This document shows positions 57,894 to 64,000 of a stretch of DNA of 64,000 nt, piece after piece. The notes beneath the pieces were generated by a model. It searched no databases, had not been told where the DNA came from, and saw only the letters and a program-made list of their open reading frames with translations. The position numbers were made by a program, and so were the translations under genes. The DNA is from REEB95 sp035934995. GTDB lineage: Bacteria; Pseudomonadota; Alphaproteobacteria; ATCC43930; CGMCC-115725. The first letter of the stretch is position 1. Every line of letters starts with the position of its first letter. The stretch is from the NCBI GenBank assembly GCA_035934995.1, contig DASYXI010000031.1, positions 1 to 64,000 on the forward strand, read 5' to 3'.

Positions 57894-58638
57894 ATGGGCC
57901 GCTTCGAAACCACCGCACAAACTTACGCGGCGCACCGCGAACCCTATCCGCCGGAATTTTTTTCGGCGGTGGCCGGCGCGCTGAAGCTCGATGGGCGCGA
58001 AGCCTTGATCGATCTCGGCACCGGGCCGGGGCTTCTGGCGCTCGGTTTCGCGCCTTATGTCGGCCGCATCGTCGGCGTCGATCCCGAGCCGGCGATGATC
58101 GCCGAAGCGCGGCGTGCGGCGGCCGCCGCGCGGGTCGAATTTCGGCTGCTCGAAGGCCGCGCCGAAGACGTGCCGGCCAACCTCGGCCCCTTCGATCTCG
58201 TCACCATCGGCCGCGCGCTCCATTGGCTGGACCGCGACGCTGGCGGCCTTCGATCGAATTCTGGCGCCGAACGGCCGCATCCTGATTTGCGGCGCGAGCC
58301 CGTTCGCCGACGAAACCAATCCCTGGCGTCCGGCCTATGAATCCGTGCTGGTCGCCTGGGGCGATGCCCGCGAGGGGCGGCACCATCGGGTGCACGAAAA
58401 CTGGTTCGACGGCACCCGCTTTGCCGAAGTTGCCAAAGTGACGGCGATGCACCGGCACAAAGTCGGCCCGCAAGATCTGGTCGAACGCGCCTTGACCCGG
58501 TCGACCAGTTCGCCCGCAATCCTGGGCTCGCGCCTACAGGCGTTTCGCACCGACATGCTCGCGGCGCTGACGCCGTTCTTCCCCAACGGCGTCGCCGATG
58601 AAGTGATCGAAGCCCGCGCGACGATTTTCGCGGCTTAG
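57894..58638 (+). pseudogene. class I SAM-dependent methyltransferase, frameshifted
   Basis: Two adjacent frames make one methyltransferase. The first (from ATG 57894) has SAM motif ALIDLGTGPGLLALGF and IVGVDPEPAMIAEARRA through ALHWLDRD. Near 58230-58245 the reading must shift by +1 to continue as LAAFDRILAPNGRILICGAS to the stop at 58638. Joined, the protein is about 247 aa, a normal length for this UbiE/Methyltransf_11-type family. A true mutation, a sequencing or assembly error, or programmed shifting are possible; no clear slippery heptamer is visible. Confidence 0.75.
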
Positions 58639-58658
58639 TCCCTCGCATCGATCGCTTC

Positions 58659-58684
58659 ACCACGGAGACGCAAAGAGCACGGAG
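58659..58684 (+). repeat. 26-base dispersed repeat, left arm
   Basis: The sequence (ACCACGGAGACGCAAAGAGC and six more bases) recurs inverted at 58773-58798 and in shortened form at 61442-61458. With its inverted partner it brackets the palindromic repeat at 58694-58768. Confidence 0.65.
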
Positions 58685-58693
58685 ATTCTGCAC

Positions 58694-58768
58694 GTCATTG
58701 CGAGCGCCGGAGGCGCGAAGCAATCCAGATTCTGGATCGCTTCGGCGCTGCGCGCCTCGCGAAGACGG
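58694..58768 (+). repeat. palindromic dispersed repeat, copy 1
   Basis: 75 bases beginning GTCATTGCGAGCGCC and containing GCGAAGCAATCCAG and CTGGATCGCTTCGGCGC. The two halves are roughly reverse complements, so a long stem-loop can form. Other copies are at 59501-59585 (inverted), 61355-61429 and 62328-62408. It lies downstream of the methyltransferase pseudogene and phaR, which converge on it. Confidence 0.85.
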
Positions 58769-58772
58769 GCGG

Positions 58773-58798
58773 CTCCGTGCTCTCCGTGTCTCTGTGGT
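58773..58798 (-). repeat. 26-base dispersed repeat, right arm
   Basis: Inverted counterpart of 58659-58684 with a few mismatches (reverse strand starts ACCACAGAGACACGGAGAGC). Together they form a long inverted repeat flanking copy 1 of the palindromic element. Confidence 0.65.
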
Positions 58799-58812
58799 AA
58801 TGGCTTTTAAGT

Positions 58813-59442
58813 TTACGGCTTCGGCTTGCTGAACTGTTCGATCTGGCGCTGGAGCGCGTTGATGCGCTCCTTGAGGTCGGCCATCGCCGCGTCCTTGTCC
58901 TTCTCAGGCGGCTTCTCCGCCGCGCCTTGGCCCGTGCCGCCGCCGGCGAAAGGCGGCGTGAACATCTTCATCGTCTGTTCGAAAAGCGCGAGGTTCTGCT
59001 TGCCCATCTCCTCGAACTGGCCGAACGGGAACATGCCGCCGAACGCGTCCTGGAGCGATTTGCGCATCTGCTCCTGGTTGCGGCCGAACGCCGCCATCAC
59101 GTGCTCGAGATAGCGCGGCACCAGCCACTGCATGCTGTCGCCGTAAAGCCCGATGAGCTGGCGCAGGAAACTCGTCGGCAGCAAATTCTGCCCGCTCTTC
59201 TGTTCTTCCTCGACGATGATCTGCGTCAGGACCGAGCGCGTGATGTCCTCGCCGGTCTTGGCGTCGTAGACGACGAACTCGCCGCCGTCCTTCACCATCT
59301 TGGAGAGGTCGTCGAGCGTGACGTAGCTGCTGGTCGCCGTGTTGTAGAGCCGCCGATTGGCGTATTTCTTGATGACGGTCGGCGCTTCGGCGCCGCCGCC
59401 GGAAGGGCCTGAAGCTGCCGCGTGGGCGGTATCCGCTGCCAT
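58813..59442 (-). CDS. phaR: polyhydroxyalkanoate synthesis regulator PhaR
   Basis: This 209-aa protein has an N-terminal PHB accumulation regulatory domain: VIKKYANRRLYNTATSSYVT, LDDLSKMVKDGGEFVVYDAK, TGEDITRSVLTQIIVEEE. Repeat-type PHB_acc segments follow (FLRQLIGLYGDSMQWLVPRY and QDAFGGMFPFGQFEEMG), then a Lys/Glu-rich C-terminal coiled coil. PhaR represses phasin and PHA genes and binds PHA granules. Start ATG 59442 is preferred over an upstream reading to 59481. A PhaC-like gene lies about 600 bases away on the other strand. Confidence 0.93.
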   Translation of the reverse strand: MAADTAHAAASGPSGGGAEAPTVIKKYANRRLYNTATSSYVTLDDLSKMVKDGGEFVVYDAKTGEDITRSVLTQIIVEEEQKSGQNLLPTSFLRQLIGLYGDSMQWLVPRYLEHVMAAFGRNQEQMRKSLQDAFGGMFPFGQFEEMGKQNLALFEQTMKMFTPPFAGGGTGQGAAEKPPEKDKDAAMADLKERINALQRQIEQFSKPKP

Positions 59443-59500
59443 GGGTGCGAGTGTACAGGCGCTTATGCCGCGCTGCAACAAAGCGCGAGTCGCGCTTTAT

Positions 59501-59585
59501 CCGTCATCGCGAGGCGTGTCACGCCGAAGCGATCCAGAGCGGTTAACGGCTGGATTGCTTCGCGCCCAGCGGCGCTCGCAATGAC
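59501..59585 (-). repeat. palindromic dispersed repeat, copy 2 (inverted)
   Basis: About 85 bases; on the minus strand it reads GTCATTGCGAGCGCC, then GCGAAGCAATCCAG and GGATCGCTTCGGCG, ending CGCGATGACGG. It is the same element as copies 1, 3 and 4, with a longer central loop. It lies between phaR and a small membrane-protein gene. Confidence 0.85.
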
Positions 59586-59595
59586 AAGCGGGCCT

Positions 59596-59796
59596 TCAGG
59601 ACTCCGGCGGCCGCTTTCGGCGCTCCTGCGCCCGGATGGCGAGAAATCCCCCGATCTCGAGCGCGATGATCGCGGCCCAACCCCAATTCGACCAATAGGC
59701 GAGATTCGGCGAGTCCGAATTGGTTGCCGCGTACCAGAACACCGCATAGACCCACGGAATGATGCTCACGGCTTGAAGGAGAATCTTGTTTGGCAC
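59596..59796 (-). CDS. small hydrophobic membrane protein, unknown
   Basis: This 66-aa protein has two hydrophobic stretches (LLQAVSIIPWVYAVFWYAA and WGWAAIIALEIGGFLAI) and a basic tail (RAQERRKRPPES). Start is GTG 59796 with GGAG five bases before it. I recognise no family. Hydrophobic pattern and the ribosome site support it, but its short length leaves doubt. Confidence 0.5.
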   Translation of the reverse strand: MPNKILLQAVSIIPWVYAVFWYAATNSDSPNLAYWSNWGWAAIIALEIGGFLAIRAQERRKRPPES

Positions 59797-59885
59797 GGCA
59801 GCTCCGGTAATGCGCGAGAGGATGCGGACAGCTTACCGGCCCGCCGGCTTTGTCGCCAGCCGCGTGCGCCGCTATAATCCGCCCC

Positions 59886-60260
59886 ATGGGGGAACCGCCC
59901 GATCTCGCCGCGCTCGCCCGCCGCTATGTCGAGCTTTGGCAGGAGCAGTTGACCGCCATGGCGGCGGATCCGGTTTTCTCCCAGGGCATGGCGGCGCTGG
60001 TCGCGGGCCTGTCGCCGCTCTGGCCCATCTCCGAGGGAGCGCCGCGCGATGATGTTCGCCGAACCGCACGATCGGCCGCCGCCGCGTCAGGGTCCGCGGC
60101 CGCTGGCGCTGCATCTCGCCAACGCCAGCCTGACCTGGCTCAGCTCGCAGGCCGCCTTGCCGCTTTGGAAGACCGGCTCGCTGCCTTGGAGTCCGGGTCT
60201 CGCGGCCGAGGCGCAAAACCTCGCGCAAAGCCTCAACGCGCTCGACGGCGCCGCCGCTGA
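59886..60260 (+). CDS. small protein with C-terminal coiled coil, upstream of the PhaC-like gene
   Basis: This 124-aa protein has an N-terminal helix PPDLAALARRYVELWQEQLT and AADPVFSQGMAALVAGL, then an Ala/Ser linker, a short coiled coil LAQLAGRLAALEDRLAALES and a very basic tail. Small proteins of this layout commonly precede PhaC-like genes in Alphaproteobacteria, which I recall from family knowledge and could not check. Its last 212 bases overlap the start of the PhaC-like gene in another frame, and both frames look protein-like. Confidence 0.58.
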   Translation: MGEPPDLAALARRYVELWQEQLTAMAADPVFSQGMAALVAGLSPLWPISEGAPRDDVRRTARSAAAASGSAAAGAASRQRQPDLAQLAGRLAALEDRLAALESGSRGRGAKPRAKPQRARRRRR

Positions 60261-61284
60261 ATTTCCGGCGGCGCTCGAGCGCGAGCTGCGCCGCCGCGCC
60301 GATCTCTTCCTGGCCGGGATCGAGCGTTATCGCCACCATCCCTATCGCCGCGCGCTGCCCGACATGCCCGTGCTGTGGCAGGAAGGCTCGACGCGTCTCC
60401 TCGATTACGCGCCGGCCGGCGGATTGCCGCTGCTCGTCGTGCCGTCGCTGGTCAACCGCTACTACATTCTCGATTTGGCGCCCGGAAACAGCCTGCTACG
60501 GCATCTGGCCGGCGAACGCATTCGCGCCTTCGCCGTCGATTGGGACGCGCCTCTTGGCGAGCGTAAGTTTACGCTCACGGATTACATCTCGAGACTCGAA
60601 CGCGCCGCCGAGGCCGCGGTGCAGGCATCGGGCGGACGCAAGTTGTGCGTCCTGGGCTATTGCATGGGCGGCTTGCTCGCGCTGGCGCTGGCCGCGCGCC
60701 GGCCGGATCTCGTTGGCTCGCTGGCGCTGCTCGCCGTGCCCTGGGCCTTTCATGCCGAACGCGCCGACCACGCGAAACTCCTCGCCTCGATGGCCGATCC
60801 CTTCGCCCGCGCCTTTGCCGAAATGGGCGAGGTGCCGGTGGACGTGCTCCAGGCGCTGTTCGCGTCGCTCGATCCGCTGTTGGCGGTGAAAAAATTCACC
60901 CGCTTTGCCGAGTTGGCAAGCGACAGCCCCGCCGCCTTGGGCTTCGTCGCGCTGGAGGACTGGCTCAACGACGGCGTGCCGCTGGCGCTGCCCGCGGCGC
61001 TCGAATGTCTGCGCGATTGGTATGGCGCGGATCGGCCCGGCCGCGGCGAATGGCGCATCGGCGGCAAGGCCATCGTGCCGGCGGAAATATCCGTGCCTTC
61101 GCTGGTGATCCTGCCGGCGACCGACCGCATCGTGCCGCCGCTTGCGGCCAAGGCCCTGGCCGAAACGCTGCCCAAGGCCGCGGTGATGACGCCGGCGCTG
61201 GGCCATATCGGCATGGTGGTGGCGCGCGACGCGCCGAAGGCGGTGTGGCCGAAGCTGACGGCGTGGCTGCGGGCGCAGGACTAG
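60049..61284 (+). CDS. PhaC-like alpha/beta hydrolase (poly-hydroxyalkanoate synthase-type)
   Basis: This 411-aa alpha/beta-fold protein has the PHA-synthase lipase box with Cys: VLGYCMGGLLALALA (Cys205). Asp in LPATDRIVPP and His in PALGHIGMVV complete the triad. VPSLVNRYYILDLAPGNSLL followed by FAVDWDAP also matches PhaC. It is shorter than class I PhaC (about 590 aa) and lacks much of the N-terminal domain, so it may be a depolymerase-like or minimal synthase form. phaR nearby supports a PHA role. The first 212 bases overlap the preceding small gene. Confidence 0.85.
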   Translation: MMFAEPHDRPPPRQGPRPLALHLANASLTWLSSQAALPLWKTGSLPWSPGLAAEAQNLAQSLNALDGAAAEFPAALERELRRRADLFLAGIERYRHHPYRRALPDMPVLWQEGSTRLLDYAPAGGLPLLVVPSLVNRYYILDLAPGNSLLRHLAGERIRAFAVDWDAPLGERKFTLTDYISRLERAAEAAVQASGGRKLCVLGYCMGGLLALALAARRPDLVGSLALLAVPWAFHAERADHAKLLASMADPFARAFAEMGEVPVDVLQALFASLDPLLAVKKFTRFAELASDSPAALGFVALEDWLNDGVPLALPAALECLRDWYGADRPGRGEWRIGGKAIVPAEISVPSLVILPATDRIVPPLAAKALAETLPKAAVMTPALGHIGMVVARDAPKAVWPKLTAWLRAQD

Positions 61285-61301
61285 CGCGCAACTTTTTTCT
61301 T

Positions 61302-61342
61302 ACCCTCGCCCCCTGAAAGGGGGAGAGGGCAGGGTGAGGGGG
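61302..61342. repeat. GC-rich CCCTCGCC...GGGTGAGGGGG dispersed repeat, copy 1
   Basis: About 41 bases with complementary ends (ACCCTCGCCCCCTGAAAGG and GGGAGAGGGCAGGGTGAGG). A related copy is at 62431-62472. Both sit within 40 bases of a palindromic repeat. It lies just after the PhaC-like gene and might also act as a terminator. Confidence 0.65.
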
Positions 61343-61354
61343 TCTCCTTTTTTC

Positions 61355-61429
61355 GTCATTGCGAGCGCCGTTGGCGCGAAGCAATCCAGACGCTGGATCG
61401 CTTCGGCGCTACGCGCCTCGCGATGACGG
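61355..61429 (+). repeat. palindromic dispersed repeat, copy 3
   Basis: 75 bases, the same length as copy 1 and nearly identical to it (differences mainly in the arm tips: CCGTTGG and GCTACGC). It is located between the convergent PhaC-like and Sel1 genes and followed at 61442 by a short CTCCGTGTCTCCGTGGT relic of the 26-base repeat. Confidence 0.85.
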
Positions 61430-61441
61430 AATAACAAAACC

Positions 61442-61458
61442 CTCCGTGTCTCCGTGGT
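61442..61458 (-). repeat. short copy of the 26-base dispersed repeat
   Basis: CTCCGTGTCTCCGTGGT matches the inner part of the repeat at 58773-58798. It again lies immediately beside a palindromic repeat copy. Confidence 0.55.
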
Positions 61459-61472
61459 GATTCTTTGGCGTG

Positions 61473-62288
61473 CTACTCCGCCCGCGTCGCGCCCATGCTG
61501 AATCCCTTCGCCGTCATGCACTGGTTGAATTCGGCGATCGGCACTTGCTCCTCGGCGCCGGTGTATTCGATCAAACCCGTTTCGGGCCGATAGATCGCTT
61601 CGAAGTTCGCATCGTACGGCGACGCGCTTGAGGCGCGCACCGTGGCCGCACATTCGCTCACGGCCCTGGCGATCACCTCGTGTCCGACGGCCACCGCGTG
61701 CGTCGCCGATTGCGCCAGCCATTCGCCCGACGCTTTTTTCGCCGCGGCGATTTGGTCGGCGCTCATTTTTTGCGCCAGCGCGTCGCGCAGATCGGCGGCA
61801 TGCGTATCGCCCCGGGCGGCGGCGATGTCGTACCACTGATAAGCCGCGACACTGTCCTGCCCGACGCCTTGGCCCGTTTCATAAAGCGAGCCCAGCTTCT
61901 CCATCGACCACGGATCGCCGGCGCTGGCGGCCCGGCCGAACCACGAAGCCGCCTGGCCGTAATCCTGCGTGACGCCGGTTCCCGTGAGATAGGCGGTGCC
62001 CAGCCGGCTCATGGCGACGTCGTTGCCGCCCGCGGCCGACTTTTCGTACCAGGCAACTGCCTGCTGCTGGTCTTGCGGCACGCCATCGCCGCCGGCGTAA
62101 AACCCGCCGAGCGCCAGCTGCGCCGTCGCGTTGCCGCTTTGCGCGAGCTGCTCGATACAGGCAAACGACGCCTGGTGATCTTGCATCGCGGCGCAGCGGT
62201 TATAATCGTCGGTGGCATCGGCCCGCGCGGCGCTGGCCGATAGCGTCAACAGGAACAGCACGGCAATCGCAAGTGTCTTTGAGAACAT
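61473..62288 (-). CDS. secreted Sel1-repeat (TPR-like) protein
   Basis: This 271-aa protein has a signal peptide (KTLAIAVLFLLTLSASAARA). About four Sel1 repeats (residues about 50-175) follow, for example AQLALGGFYAGGDGVPQDQ with QAVAWYEKSAAGGND, then AMSRLGTAYLTGTGVTQDY and EKLGSLYETGQGVGQDSVAA. A C-terminal region with two Cys is not recognised. Sel1 proteins mediate protein-protein contacts; periplasmic location is inferred. It is flanked on both sides by dispersed repeats. Confidence 0.88.
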   Translation of the reverse strand: MFSKTLAIAVLFLLTLSASAARADATDDYNRCAAMQDHQASFACIEQLAQSGNATAQLALGGFYAGGDGVPQDQQQAVAWYEKSAAGGNDVAMSRLGTAYLTGTGVTQDYGQAASWFGRAASAGDPWSMEKLGSLYETGQGVGQDSVAAYQWYDIAAARGDTHAADLRDALAQKMSADQIAAAKKASGEWLAQSATHAVAVGHEVIARAVSECAATVRASSASPYDANFEAIYRPETGLIEYTGAEEQVPIAEFNQCMTAKGFSMGATRAE

Positions 62289-62327
62289 TGTTCGTCTCCT
62301 GGCGCCTATCTTGGCGTTCTCTGTTCA

Positions 62328-62408
62328 TCATTGCGAGTGCCGAATGGCGCGAAGCAATCCAGCGTATTGTCCTGGATCGCTTCTGCGCGATGCGCCTCGC
62401 GATGGCGG
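62328..62408 (+). repeat. palindromic dispersed repeat, copy 4
   Basis: About 81 bases starting TCATTGCGAGTGCC, with GCGAAGCAATCCAG and CTGGATCGCTTCTGCGC, ending CGCGATGGCGG. It is the most diverged copy and carries a longer centre. Confidence 0.82.
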
Positions 62409-62430
62409 GATAGGAACCTTTCCTATACCT

Positions 62431-62472
62431 ACCCTCGCCACCGTGAGCGGGGGTGAAGGCAGGGCGAGGGGT
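62431..62472. repeat. GC-rich CCCTCGCC...GGGCGAGGGG dispersed repeat, copy 2
   Basis: Related to 61302-61342, with ACCCTCGCCACCGTGAGCGG followed by GGGTGAAGGCAGGGCGAGGG. It stands 22 bases after palindromic repeat copy 4, just as copy 1 stands beside palindromic copy 3. Confidence 0.6.
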
Positions 62473-62611
62473 AAACGCCAGTGCGGTGCCGGCAAATCAA
62501 GTTCCGGGAAATTGTCCCAAAGATCGGCAACGTGAAAGTACGACTAGCGGAATTGGTCGAGCCTGTGTAGGGGTGGGACGTCGAACCGTATCGGCACGTG
62601 TGGTGCGCGAC

Positions 62612-62842
62612 ATGGCAACGTCGGTTGCGCCGATGCATTTTGGCTGCGACAGTCACCTGTCAAAAAGCTCTCGCGGTTCCGTACGATCGGCCGACGAAAC
62701 CGCCGCCATCGCCGCCGTTGGCGCCGGCAAACGGTCGCGCCACGTTGCCGTCGTCACCTACGACAAGAAGCGCGCGCTCGATACATTGGCGCGCATCCTC
62801 GGTCTGTGCGCCGATCCGCCAAAAACGGCCGAGAGTCCATGA
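62612..62842 (+). CDS. short ORF before the terminase, possible terminase small-subunit relic
   Basis: This is a 76-aa reading from ATG 62612. Only its second half looks protein-like: RHVAVVTYDKKRALDTLARI followed by LGLCADP. That resembles the closing D-K-x-x-A-L-x-x-L-x-x-x-L-G-L segment of phage terminase small subunits. The stop overlaps the start of the real small subunit gene (ATGA). It may be a remnant of a duplicated small subunit, or a short early packaging gene. No ribosome site is evident. Confidence 0.35.
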   Translation: MATSVAPMHFGCDSHLSKSSRGSVRSADETAAIAAVGAGKRSRHVAVVTYDKKRALDTLARILGLCADPPKTAESP

Positions 62843-63366
62843 ATGACCGCGAACGCCGCTTTGTCGCCGAATATGCGGTCGATTGTAACGCGCAGGCGGC
62901 GGCGCGTCGCGCCGGTCTCCGCACGACGAACATTTCGAGTTACCTGCTTCATCACAAGGAGGTCGCCGCCGCCGTCGCGAAAGTCGAGGCCGAGCGTTCC
63001 GCCCGCCGGCGCGTCACGGCCGATCGTATTTTGGAGGAATATGCGCGCATTGCTTTCGCCGATATGCGGGATTTCGTCGATTGGGGCCCGGACAGCGTCA
63101 CGCTGCGCGATAAAGCCAAGCTGTCGGAATGGGAGGGCGGCGCGGTCGCGCGCGTCGAGCCGCCCGGCAACGGCAAGCTCGGTAGCATCCGTCTCCACGA
63201 CAAGCACGCGGCGCTTGAAGCGCTCGTGCGCCATACCGGCCTGTTCGATTCCTACCGCGCCTTGAGTCGGCGGGATGAGCGGCGGACCGGTCGTGATGCG
63301 CGCAACGTCTTGGTCGAACGGCTGAAGCGTCTTGCGCGCGGCGAAACGGAGCCGCCGAAATCGTGA
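62839..63366 (+). CDS. phage/GTA terminase small subunit
   Basis: This 175-aa protein has an N-terminal DNA-binding helix-turn-helix (DRERRFVAEYAVDCNAQAAA, RRAGLRTTNISSYLLHHKEV). A central region RVTADRILEEYARIAFADMR and DFVDWGPDSV follows, then a C-terminal IRLHDKHAALEALVRHTGLF. These are the hallmarks of terminase small subunits of lambdoid phages and alphaproteobacterial prophages and GTAs. It recognises packaging DNA and loads the large subunit. It overlaps the large subunit gene start (GTGA). Confidence 0.85.
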   Translation: MNDRERRFVAEYAVDCNAQAAARRAGLRTTNISSYLLHHKEVAAAVAKVEAERSARRRVTADRILEEYARIAFADMRDFVDWGPDSVTLRDKAKLSEWEGGAVARVEPPGNGKLGSIRLHDKHAALEALVRHTGLFDSYRALSRRDERRTGRDARNVLVERLKRLARGETEPPKS

Positions 63367-64000
63367 ACCAACGGAGCCTCGCCGAAATTCTCGTTCGGCA
63401 ATTTCCGGAAGCCGAATGGCGGACGCACATCGATGGCGCCGACGACGTTCAGTTGGGCGGCACGCTCGACGATTGGGAATTCTGGGCGCGGCCCAATCAG
63501 CTTCCGCCGCAGGGCGATTGGCGCGTCTGGCTGCTCCTGGCCGGCCGCGGCTTCGGCAAGACGCGCAGCGGCGCCGAATTCGTCCGCGCCCGCGTCGAAG
63601 CCGGCTTGGCGTCGCGCATCGCGCTGGTCGGCCCGACGGCATCGGACGTCCGCGACGTGATGATCGAGGGCGAAAGCGGCTTGCTCGCCGTCGCGCGCGA
63701 AGACTGTCGACCATTCTATGAACCTTCGAAGCGCCGGCTCACCTGGCCCAACGGCGCGATGGCCTTGGCGTTTTCGGCCGACGAACCGGAACGCCTGCGC
63801 GGTCCGCAGCACGATCTCGCCTGGTGCGACGAGCTCGCTTCGTGGCGCTATGCCGCCGCGTGGGACAATCTGCTGCTCGGCTTGCGCCTGGGCGCCGATC
63901 CGCGCGCCGTGGTGACGACGACGCCGAAGCCGACGAAGCTGATCCACGATTTACTTGCGTCGCCCGGCACGGTCGTGACCCGCGGCTCGACGTTCGACAA
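63363..64000 (+). CDS. phage/GTA terminase large subunit, 5' part
   Basis: The first about 212 residues of a terminase ATPase/nuclease are present; it continues past the window. Walker A is LLLAGRGFGKTRSGAEFVRA; Walker B with the catalytic acid is DLAWCDELASWRY; motif III region TTTPKPTKL is present. RIALVGPTASDVRDVMIEGE and YEPSKRRLTWPNGAMALAFS are wording I associate with Rhodobacter-type GTA and related prophage terminases. Start GTG 63363 overlaps the small subunit stop. It powers DNA packaging into capsids. Confidence 0.9.
   Translation, partial: MNQRSLAEILVRQFPEAEWRTHIDGADDVQLGGTLDDWEFWARPNQLPPQGDWRVWLLLAGRGFGKTRSGAEFVRARVEAGLASRIALVGPTASDVRDVMIEGESGLLAVAREDCRPFYEPSKRRLTWPNGAMALAFSADEPERLRGPQHDLAWCDELASWRYAAAWDNLLLGLRLGADPRAVVTTTPKPTKLIHDLLASPGTVVTRGSTFD

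Larger units (their letters stand above)
62289..62611. other. 323-base repeat-bearing intergenic region before the terminase cluster
   Basis: It contains the Sel1 gene leader, palindromic repeat copy 4 (62328-62408) and the second GC-rich repeat (62431-62472). From 62473 to 62611 nothing is recognisable: no tRNA, no clear attachment core, no promoter I would defend. This is the left boundary of the phage/GTA-type genes. Confidence 0.55.

Noticed and set aside
58694..58768. Possible CRISPR unit because of the recurrent 75-bp repeats
   Set aside because: Copies are far apart, differ in orientation and are not separated by uniform spacers; no cas genes are present.
62429..62656. 75-codon minus-strand ORF before the terminase
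   Set aside because: It runs through the dispersed GC-rich repeat and has no protein-like pattern or ribosome site.

Overview
The window is high-GC chromosomal DNA from an alphaproteobacterium. The order cannot be fixed from sequence alone. Evidence is an EcfG-like ECF sigma factor with a matching GGAAC-N16-CGTT promoter, Coq7, PhaR, a MucR-like N-terminus, and a terminase pair of the kind found in alphaproteobacterial gene transfer agents (GTAs) and prophages. Genes are tightly packed, with many ATGA or TGATG start/stop overlaps.

Region 1 (1-24957) is a carbon-storage and stress-sugar block. On the minus strand, reading from 24957 downwards, are otsA, glgE, a treS-maltokinase fusion, glgB, glgX, treZ, malQ and treY. 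A GH13 glucosidase gene runs convergently into treY. Across a divergent promoter region lie an EcfG-like sigma gene (plus) and gnd-zwf-pgl-polyphosphate-glucokinase-like kinase (minus), followed by two small membrane proteins and the tail of a GH15 hydrolase (plus). Together these can turn trehalose into maltose-1-phosphate and alpha-glucan (TreS/Mak, GlgE, GlgB), turn glucan back into trehalose (GlgX, TreY, TreZ), and feed freed glucose to glucose-6-phosphate and the oxidative pentose phosphate pathway. No glgA, glgC or otsB is present in the window. The EcfG-type promoter before otsA suggests general-stress control.

Region 2 (25018-37055) holds envelope and oxidative-stress genes (RlpA-like, a phospholipase-D-type lipoprotein, Fe-SOD, a ferritin-like di-iron protein). 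It also has a VOC protein, two class II aldolase-like proteins around an amidohydrolase, a secreted PepSY-like protein, a candidate structured RNA, MscS, a CIO-type cytochrome bd oxidase and a DUF1275 membrane protein.

Region 3 (37085-46419) looks catabolic: a solute-binding protein, a TetR regulator with two near-identical operator candidates, an SDR, an aryl-acid CoA/AMP ligase, an amidohydrolase, a GMC oxidoreductase, a MetF-like reductase and an FAH-family hydrolase. A cold-shock gene interrupts it.

Region 4 (46434-57574) is mostly housekeeping: coq7, dsbB, DedA, tRNA-Leu(CAA), a GlsB/YeaQ protein and ppc. It also has a Rieske oxygenase/atypical SDR pair, an unusual MucR-like/AT-hook-like/cold-shock-like protein, an alpha/beta hydrolase and a degenerate GGDEF-EAL protein.

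Region 5 (57620-64000) has a frameshifted methyltransferase, phaR, a PhaC-like hydrolase overlapping a small coiled-coil gene, and a Sel1 protein. Its intergenic gaps carry four copies of a 75-85 bp palindromic dispersed repeat plus two further repeat types. The window ends in a terminase small/large subunit pair that opens a phage or GTA cluster.
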